A stretch of DNA of 64,000 nucleotides from contig JAJZVN010000003.1 of NCBI GenBank assembly GCA_021845685.1, forward strand, positions 97,081-161,080, given 5' to 3'. A model generated the notes under the pieces. That model was given only the letters and a program-made list of their open reading frames with translations. It was not told the origin of the DNA and searched no databases. The position numbers were made by a program, and so were the translations under genes. Below are positions 58,981-64,000 of this stretch, in pieces (the stretch's first letter is position 1; every line of letters starts with the position of its first letter). Source of the stretch: a bacterium. GTDB taxonomy: Bacteria > SZUA-79 > Acidulodesulfobacterales > Acidulodesulfobacteraceae.

Positions 58981-59716
58981 TGCCTAATATGGAAAAAAAG
59001 GTAGAGGATCAGGCAAAATTAGCGCAGCTTGAAAAAACTAATCCAAATCAGGCTTTTTTGCTTAACATGAAACAAAAAGAAGAAAATTACCAAAAAGTTT
59101 TAGTCTCTCAAAGAGCCGTGTCTCGCTGTGAAATAGAAGCGGGAACAACAATCCCCGCGGTTTTAATGTCAAAAATAGATTCTAATCTTCCGGGATTTAT
59201 AAAAGCTCAGGTTATAAATGATGTGTATAGCTATAACGGACAGTGTCTTGAAATTCCGAAAGGAAGCTTTTTGATAGGAATGTATTCGTCTCAAATCACG
59301 ACAAATCAATCAAGGTTATTAGTAGCTTTTAAGACTTTAGAGCTTCCGGATGGAAGGCAGTTAAATTTATTAGGAATGCCCGCGGAATGGAAGGGAACGG
59401 TACGGCGGGTTTTCACGATCTTGTTAATACGCATTTTTGGACGATGTTTGGGACGTCTTTATTATTAAGTTTTATAAACGTAGGTTCTCAGGCGTATGGA
59501 GCAGGAACAGGGGCAATGTCTTCAAACGCTTATGGAAGTATGGCGCCTGTAACTCCCGCGGGAATAGGCGAATCCACATTATCTAATGCGGCGGGGACGT
59601 TAAGTCAAAATATGCTTTCAAAATACGCCAATATCCCGCCTACATTAATTATAAGGCAGGGATACAGGTTTAATGTTTTCATGAGCAAAAATATGGTACT
59701 GCCGAAAAGTAAATAA
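58981..59716 (+). pseudogene. virB10: virB10/trbI-like conjugation gene, 5'-truncated and frameshifted
   Basis: Encodes the C-terminal part of a VirB10/TrbI protein, the inner-to-outer membrane channel component of type IV secretion. Frame one gives IEAGTTIPAVLMSKIDSNLP, IPKGSFLIG and LPDGRQLNLLGMPAEW. After about 59395 the homology continues in the next frame as GTAGFHDLVNTHFWTMFG, LLLSFINVGSQA and, near the end, GYRFNVFMSKNMVLP. The junction area contains ACGGTACGG, compatible with a small indel. The 5' half of the gene is missing because the CRISPR repeat abuts it; translation from inside the repeat (ATG 58968) is fortuitous. Confidence 0.8.
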
Positions 59717-59747
59717 ACATTATTTAATTTGATATAATATATTTATT

Positions 59748-60047
59748 ATGAAAACATTAAATGAGATAGAGAATATTCTTAAAGACCACAAAAAAGAGCT
59801 TGCAGAAAAATATCATATAGCCGAAATCGGCATTTTTGGTTCTTACGTTAGGGGCGAGCAGAATGAAAACAGCGATGTGGATATTTTAGTGGAATTTTAT
59901 CCTGAAGCGAAAGTGAGCTTATTAGACAGAGCGGCGGTTAAAAATTATATATCTGATTTATTGCTTAATAAAACCGATGTTGTTCGTAAACGGAGCATAA
60001 AAAAAGAACTTAAAGAAAATATACTAAACGAGGTTATTTATTTATGA
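59748..60047 (+). CDS. mntA: MntA-type nucleotidyltransferase antitoxin
   Basis: A 99-aa minimal nucleotidyltransferase. The signature GS-x10-DxD is visible as GSYVRGEQNENSDVDILVEF (about 31-50). In characterised MntA/HepT pairs the enzyme neutralises the HEPN toxin by adding AMP to a tyrosine. The gene overlaps the downstream hepT by 4 nt (ATGA), the usual operon layout. It sits in the conjugative fragment between virB10 and a secretion-gene cluster, probably as a plasmid maintenance module. Confidence 0.9.
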   Translation: MKTLNEIENILKDHKKELAEKYHIAEIGIFGSYVRGEQNENSDVDILVEFYPEAKVSLLDRAAVKNYISDLLLNKTDVVRKRSIKKELKENILNEVIYL

Positions 60048-60499
60048 AAAGATCTAAAGAGTTTTTAATTAAAGACATTGCGGAATATTCAGCGCTGATT
60101 CAAGATTATACCGAAAATATATCATTTGAACAGTTTATAAATGATAGCAAAACTTGCAACGCGGTCATAAGATGTATTGAGGTAATAGGTGAAGCAACTA
60201 AAAATATACCAGATGAATTAAAAGTTAAATATACGTCTATTCCGTGGAAAAATATAGCGGGCATGAGAGATATAGCTATCCATGATTATTCAGATTTAGA
60301 TTATGAAGAAGTCTGGCAGGTAGCTAAAAAAGATATTCCTGATTTAGTCAATAAAATATCCGATTTAGCGAAAAAAGAAGGAATAAACATAAAAGAGCAA
60401 AAACAAGAGATATCTTCACCTGATGATTTAGTGAGAAAAAATACTTTCACTGATTTTTTAAATAATAAAAATAATAATACTAAAAAATTTGGGAGGTAA
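60044..60499 (+). CDS. hepT: HepT-type HEPN ribonuclease toxin
   Basis: HEPN-domain RNase toxin partner of MntA. The catalytic and modification motif RX4HXY is intact as RDIAIHDY (about 90-97), the tyrosine being the known AMPylation site in this family. FEQFINDSKTCNAVIRCIEVIGEA is also typical. At 151 aa it is longer than usual, with a polar, Asn-rich tail of about 30 residues that recalls the low-complexity tails of host proteins. Confidence 0.9.
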   Translation: MKRSKEFLIKDIAEYSALIQDYTENISFEQFINDSKTCNAVIRCIEVIGEATKNIPDELKVKYTSIPWKNIAGMRDIAIHDYSDLDYEEVWQVAKKDIPDLVNKISDLAKKEGINIKEQKQEISSPDDLVRKNTFTDFLNNKNNNTKKFGR

Positions 60500-60501
60500 T
60501 T

Positions 60502-60861
60502 ATGTTAAAAATATTTATTTTAGCTTTTATATCTATATTTATTAGCGTTTCAAGCGCTTTTGCTCAGGTTTCTATAAATACCAACAGTTCTTCCAATAGT
60601 TCTTATCCGCATCCCGCGGGTTCTACTTTTACGCCTGTAACGGTTACGCCTGCCGCTCCGGCGGTAAATAACGCTAAAGTACAACAGGAAGAAAATTCTA
60701 CCGCATCGGAGAATAATGCGGCTGCTCAAGCGGTAACTAATACAAATAATCAGGTAAACAGCGTTGAAAGTAGTCCTCAAACGCAGCAGGATTTAAACGC
60801 TAAAACAGGCACTAATACGACATATCAGTCACAGACTACAAATACTCAGACTGCAAATTAA
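60502..60861 (+). CDS. Secreted low-complexity protein of unknown function
   Basis: A 119-aa product with a clear signal peptide (MLKIFILAFISIFISVSSAFA, cleavage after AFA) followed by Ser/Asn/Thr/Gln/Ala-rich sequence with no recognised domain. GGGAGG precedes the start. It lies 2 nt after hepT and 13 nt before the TrbJ/VirB5-like gene, so it is probably part of the conjugation operon; a pilus- or surface-associated role is a guess. Confidence 0.6.
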   Translation: MLKIFILAFISIFISVSSAFAQVSINTNSSSNSSYPHPAGSTFTPVTVTPAAPAVNNAKVQQEENSTASENNAAAQAVTNTNNQVNSVESSPQTQQDLNAKTGTNTTYQSQTTNTQTAN

Positions 60862-60874
60862 ACGAGGTATTATT

Positions 60875-61792
60875 ATGAAAAAAATTAAAAAAACTAATAA
60901 ACAAGAGCTTTTGATGGTGTCAAGCCGCTTGACACTTATAATATTTTTATTATTTTTTAGTATATTATTTATTCCGCAAACGGCTTCGGCGCAGATAATA
61001 ACGCTTGATCCCGTGACGGCGGGGATTCAATCAATAATTCAGGAAATTACCGCCGCCAATACCGCCATACAGGCGGCAGAATCTAAAATACAGGTAGAGC
61101 TTTCAGCTCTTAAATACGTGAGGCAAGGTCAACAGCTGGTAAATCAGGTTCAGAATATGCAGCAGGAAGCCTCAGGATTAATGGGAGCGGTTAATAATCT
61201 TGAAGGCACTGTTATGATGATGCCCGCTAACGAACTGCAGGGGCTTAAAAATTCGCTTACGGCAGAACAAGCAAGTATGACTAATATCATCAGTATGGAA
61301 AACGGCAATCCGGCAATGCAGGGGTTTTTACAGAATTATCAGAATACTTATGGGGGTTCAAGCCTTTATAATTCTAATTTACCGTCGCAAAACACAGCTA
61401 TGCAGAACCAGTATTCAACGTCTAATACTCAATCTGGACAGACTGCCGGATACGCGCAAGGAATTTTGAATAATTCACAAAATCAACAACATTTAGTCGA
61501 GCAGTTAGGTTCTAATATCGGAAAAGCTAACTCCGCAGTTTCAGCGGAGCAGGCAACGGGGCAGGCGGTAGTGACACTGACCGAAGAAGTAAATCAATTA
61601 AATAAACTTGAAGCGGAGCAGGCAAAACTTGCCGCTATACAAAACGGAATACAAACGTCTAATACTCAAATAGGATTAAGTAACGCAACCGCTCCTGTTA
61701 CGATAGTTACGCCTATATTAAATAATTCTGCATACGCAGGTAATCCGTTTGGCACGTATCCGAACGTGACTAATTTTGGAATAGGAAAATAA
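60875..61792 (+). CDS. trbJ: TrbJ/VirB5-like conjugal transfer protein
   Basis: Likely periplasmic minor-pilus or assembly component of a P-type type IV secretion system. A signal peptide (LTLIIFLLFFSILFIP..TASA) is followed by long helical, coiled-coil-prone sequence (GIQSIIQEITAANTAIQAAE, then GQQLVNQVQNMQQEASGLMG) typical of TrbJ/VirB5. The length of 305 aa fits. An internal Met (MVSSRL, residue 14) is an alternative start nearer to the signal peptide. Assignment is by architecture and neighbours. Confidence 0.62.
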   Translation: MKKIKKTNKQELLMVSSRLTLIIFLLFFSILFIPQTASAQIITLDPVTAGIQSIIQEITAANTAIQAAESKIQVELSALKYVRQGQQLVNQVQNMQQEASGLMGAVNNLEGTVMMMPANELQGLKNSLTAEQASMTNIISMENGNPAMQGFLQNYQNTYGGSSLYNSNLPSQNTAMQNQYSTSNTQSGQTAGYAQGILNNSQNQQHLVEQLGSNIGKANSAVSAEQATGQAVVTLTEEVNQLNKLEAEQAKLAAIQNGIQTSNTQIGLSNATAPVTIVTPILNNSAYAGNPFGTYPNVTNFGIGK

Positions 61793-61815
61793 CATGACTT
61801 AAAGGGGGTTATATT

Positions 61816-62073
61816 ATGTTTCAAAAATTAAGTTTAGCTAGTATAGGGATAGGAATTTTAATGATGATCATGCTATTTTCGGGCTGCGCTAAATATTCGC
61901 CGGCGTTCCATAGTAATAAGTATTATCTTAAGCATAAAAAAACCGCATTAAAGGTTTATAATTGGTGTAATAAAACTTATAAGAAAAATAGTCTAAACGA
62001 AGTATTAGATAAACACAGAAATAGATTAATAAACTGTGATAATGCTATGGCTGTTGTCATTGACGGAAATTAA
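61816..62073 (+). CDS. eexN: EexN/TrbK-like entry-exclusion lipoprotein
   Basis: An 85-aa lipoprotein: hydrophobic start with lipobox LFSGC (Cys about 24). The mature part shows YYLKHKKTALKVYNWCNK and a final RLINCDNAMAVV, a pattern of spaced cysteines and NCxNA that resembles EexN-family proteins, which block redundant conjugation. GGGGG-containing ribosome binding site upstream. Directly after the TrbJ/VirB5-like gene, a usual place for entry-exclusion genes. Confidence 0.6.
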   Translation: MFQKLSLASIGIGILMMIMLFSGCAKYSPAFHSNKYYLKHKKTALKVYNWCNKTYKKNSLNEVLDKHRNRLINCDNAMAVVIDGN

Positions 62074-62100
62074 CTAAAGGAAAATAAAAGAGGTTATATT

Positions 62101-62203
62101 ATGAAAAAATTATCGCTAATATTAATATTATTTATATCTTTAGCGTTCGCAAACAAAAGCTATGCTCTTGGAAACGGGACGGGAACTTTAGGCGCCACAC
62201 CGG
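62101..62203 (+). pseudogene. Truncated gene with signal peptide, cut by CRISPR repeat
   Basis: ATG 62101 with GAGG upstream starts a frame with a signal peptide (MKKLSLILILFISLAFANKS, cleavage about YALG). It then reads GNGTGTLGATP and runs into a CRISPR repeat at 62204, with a stop at 62248. Only about 34 native codons remain. The full gene was probably the next conjugation gene (for example a TrbL/VirB6-type or pilus protein), but too little is left to name it. Confidence 0.7.
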
Positions 62204-62690
62204 GTTTTATCTTAACGTTGTGGGATTTAAAGAATGTTAAATTTTTCTAATATGAATTTAAGCGAATAGTTTTATCTTAACGTTGTGGGATTTAAAGTTA
62301 TATGATGAAGACGAAGCAGTGCTTGCCGTGTTTGTTTTATCTTAACGTTGTGGGATTTAAAGTGATAAGCATATTCATCAATATATATATTTTCCATTAA
62401 GTTTTATCTTAACGTTGTGGGATTTAAAGATATCAAGGGCTTCGTCTACCATTATGCCGATGTCGTTTTATCTTAACGTTGTGGGATTTAAAGTAAGCGA
62501 TTGCTTGTGCTGTTGAGGTTATGCCTCTGGTTTTATCTTAACGTTGTGGGATTTAAAGTTTAAATTCAGGCGCATCACCTGATAATGATGTGATAGGTTT
62601 TATCTTAACGTTGTGGGATTTAAAGGCCGTTGCAATAGTTGCATCAGTGGAAAGATATATAGTTTTATCTTAACGTTGTGGGATTTAAAG
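62204..62690 (+). CRISPR. CRISPR array, block 2: 8 repeats, 7 spacers
   Basis: Same 29-nt repeat and orientation as block 1, starting at 62204, 62269, 62334, 62401, 62465, 62530, 62597 and 62662. All copies look intact, including the last one, so no degenerate trailer repeat marks the leader-distal end. If the intervening 3223 bp are removed this block continues block 1. Confidence 0.98.
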
Positions 62691-62868
62691 GTTGGAATTG
62701 CAACATTTTTTTACACTCTAAGTTAAGAATACTTTATTTATTTATTTCTTATTTTAAAATTTACCACATTTTATTTAAAAACAAATTCAAGGAACCACTG
62801 CATGTCCCTTCGTTGGGGACTTGCGCTTTTTTTTTGCTGAAAAGAAGCAAAAAAAGGCACTTTTGTAT
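62691..62868. other. Non-coding stretch after the array with poly-A/T hairpin
   Basis: AT-rich DNA without a gene. TTTTTTTGC (62829-62837) and GCAAAAAAA (62847-62855) form a 9-bp stem, which may terminate the array transcript or mark the end of a lost insertion sequence. Confidence 0.35.
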
Positions 62869-62998
62869 TTATGCGGCAAATTTATTTTGCATAAATAATT
62901 TCATGTAATTTTTAGGACTAAGAAATCCCAAAAAGGAATGAAGCCTTACCATATTATAAAAACACTCTATAAATGTGTATTCCGTTCTTATTGGACAC
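62869..62998 (-). pseudogene. IS3-family transposase C-terminal relic
   Basis: The minus strand reads EYTFIECFYNMVRLHSFLGF followed by LSPKNY and stops at 62869-62871. This is the conserved 'FIE.FYN..R.HS.LGY.SP' tail of IS3-group OrfB integrases (IS150-like). Everything upstream of this tail is missing. Two copies of TGGACACCC (from 62993 and 63014) beside it may be remains of the element's end or target. Confidence 0.65.
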
Positions 62999-63147
62999 CC
63001 TTTACGGAAATTACTGGACACCCATGTTGCAATTAATTTGATATTTGTTTAATAAAAAAAATAATTTTCAATAAAATTAATAACAATTAAATTTTAACAG
63101 ATTTTTTCAATTTAGGAAGTTAGATTCTTAAAAACCTGTCTTGATTT

Positions 63148-63438
63148 ATGGGTTCATTATACACATTAGACATTCGTTTTTGCATTGATGGATTAGAAAC
63201 GGCGCTTATGGACTTAATGCCCGAGATATTCAATTCAGACCAGGGTTCCCAATTTACTGGCAAGGAATTTACATCTAAACTATTAGATTCCGGCATAAAA
63301 ATAAGCATGGATTCCAAAGATCAGGCGTTCGACAATATATTCGTAGAAAGGCTGCGGCGCAGCGTAAAATACGAAGAAGTTTATATTAAAGCATATGCGT
63401 CTCCAAAAGATGCTTACGACAATTCAGCCTATCGATAA
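63148..63438 (+). pseudogene. IS3-family transposase (OrfB) internal relic
   Basis: Encodes the second half of a DDE integrase core: PEIFNSDQGSQFTGKEFTS contains the second catalytic Asp, and the catalytic Glu is 36 residues later in NIFVERLRRSVKYEEVY. The 5' part with the first Asp is missing, and the frame stops at AYR before the usual FYNxxRPHxxLGY tail. It lies in opposite orientation to the relic at 62869, so two different IS3 insertions, or an inverted remnant, are present. Not functional. Confidence 0.75.
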
Positions 63439-63814
63439 AGCTAAATTTATCTGACCGGTTTGCTAACAATTTTTTCAACAACAAAAGACAGTTATTGAAA
63501 AAATCATTACCAAACCTTGACCAACCTAATTGCGGCGGCGATTAAAAGATTTTTCTTGACAAAGGCAAAAGAATAATGATTTATTATATTAATATTATTT
63601 TAATATATCTTACTTACATAAATAATTAAAGAATAAATAGTCATATATATATTATTTAATAAAATACTTAATTAAACAATGCTATCACACCTTAAGAATA
63701 CGAAATTTTAGTCCGAATATTGGGGAGTAGTTTAAAGTTAAACTTAACTGATATTAGTTAGATTATTATTAGCGGGTAATATTATTAACCTATATTATCT
63801 TGTTCCAAAATAAT

Positions 63815-63844
63815 TTGACATTGCAATAGATATAAAAATGTAAT
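63815..63844 (+). promoter_or_regulatory. Candidate sigma-70 promoter of the tRNA-Val gene
   Basis: TTGACA (63815-63820) and TGTAAT (63839-63844) are separated by 18 bp, 82 nt upstream of the tRNA. The rest of 63439-63925 is AT-rich with no gene or other feature seen. Confidence 0.4.
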
Positions 63845-63925
63845 ATTATATTATCGATAATAATTAATAACAATATAATACAATACAATAGAATAGAATA
63901 CTATAATTGTTAAAGATGATAAACA

Positions 63926-64000
63926 GGGCGCATAACTCAGGGGTAGAGTGCTACCTTCACACGGTAGAAGTCGGCGGTTCGAGACCGTCTGCGCCCACCA
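63926..64000 (+). tRNA. tRNA-Val (anticodon CAC)
   Basis: A 75-nt cloverleaf with encoded CCA. The acceptor stem is GGGCGCA / TGCGCCC, D stem ACTC / GAGT, anticodon stem CTACC / GGTAG with loop TTCACAC (anticodon CAC, reading GUG), and T arm GGCGG-TTCGAGA-CCGTC. It ends exactly at the window edge. Its 3' end would be a typical attachment site for an integrating element, but nothing downstream can be seen. Confidence 0.95.

Larger units (their letters stand above)
58981..62203 (+). other. Conjugative-element fragment lying exactly between two CRISPR repeats
   Basis: 3223 bp that starts on the base after repeat 84 and ends on the base before repeat 85. The left end is inside a virB10/trbI frame without its 5' part. 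The right end is inside an open frame that is cut by the repeat. All genes run on the plus strand, and Ala/Gln/Gly codons and G+C are higher than in the surrounding DNA. The two ends differ in sequence, so this is not a single-crossover plasmid integration through one spacer. The first and last 36 nt or so could each be a spacer, with the fragment joined by assembly, or the insertion may be real. Confidence 0.85.

Noticed and set aside
58981..62203. Plasmid integration by single homologous crossover through a spacer
   Set aside because: That would leave the same ~36-nt spacer sequence at both ends of the insert; the two ends are different.
62678..62908. Open frame starting in the last CRISPR repeat
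   Set aside because: The start lies in the repeat and the product has no recognisable similarity; it runs through non-coding DNA and antisense to the IS3 relic.

Overview
The window is visibly AT-rich bacterial DNA. It joins a long stretch of chromosomal housekeeping genes to a large CRISPR-Cas locus. I infer a Gram-negative anaerobe or facultative anaerobe of the former Deltaproteobacteria type. The reasons are a bifunctional PBP1A, ferredoxin-dependent 2-oxoacid oxidoreductase subunits, two-subunit class I fumarase, and the siroheme-dependent (AhbC/AhbD) heme route typical of sulfate reducers. An acidophilic Acidulodesulfobacterales-like lineage is one possibility, but the sequence alone does not settle the taxonomy. 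A habit of the genome is the insertion of Asn/Asp/Lys-rich low-complexity linkers into ordinary enzymes (GT4, ProC, Maf, TopA, DprA, PolA, DnaX).

Layout. Positions 115-5565 (minus strand) hold a TCA-type block: fumarase alpha and beta, sucC, sucD, korD, korA. Positions 6058-9316 (plus) hold a glycosyltransferase, proC and maf. Positions 9383-13323 (minus) hold topA behind a very divergent dprA. Positions 13522-23460 (plus) hold a periplasmic binding protein next to PBP1A, then moaA, gyrA, gpsA, an OsmC protein and an AMMECR1 protein. Positions 23661-33014 hold a heme/siroheme cluster: sirC, hemX, hemA, hemC, cobA-hemD, ahbC, ahbD and an RDD membrane protein. Positions 33207-39903 hold polA, an APC permease and kup. 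Then come yggS (minus) and the dnaX-ybaB-recR recombination cluster (41042-44722).

Positions 45220-53331 hold a complete subtype I-B (Tneap/Cst-type) cas operon: cas6, cas8 (Cst1-like, CXXC-CXXC), cas7 (Cst2/DevR), cas5, cas3, cas4, cas1, cas2. An AT-rich leader follows. The array has 84 repeats (53537-58980). A 3223-bp piece of a conjugative element lies exactly between two intact repeats (58981-62203), followed by 8 more repeats (62204-62690). That piece starts in the middle of a virB10/trbI gene and stops in the middle of another gene. It also carries a MntA/HepT toxin-antitoxin pair, a TrbJ/VirB5-like gene and an EexN-like lipoprotein gene. This is the most notable feature of the window. 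It is either a metagenome assembly chimera made through two plasmid-derived spacers, which would identify the plasmid as a target, or a real mega-insert in a CRISPR array.

The right end holds two inverted IS3-family transposase relics and a tRNA-Val(CAC) that ends at the window edge. Repeats of interest include a 161-bp MITE/BIME-like element with 20-bp terminal inverted repeats (43290-43450), decayed relatives of it at 23471 and 31219, a 155-bp duplication of the fumarase promoter and 5' end, and perfect AT-only palindromes at the ends of transcription units.
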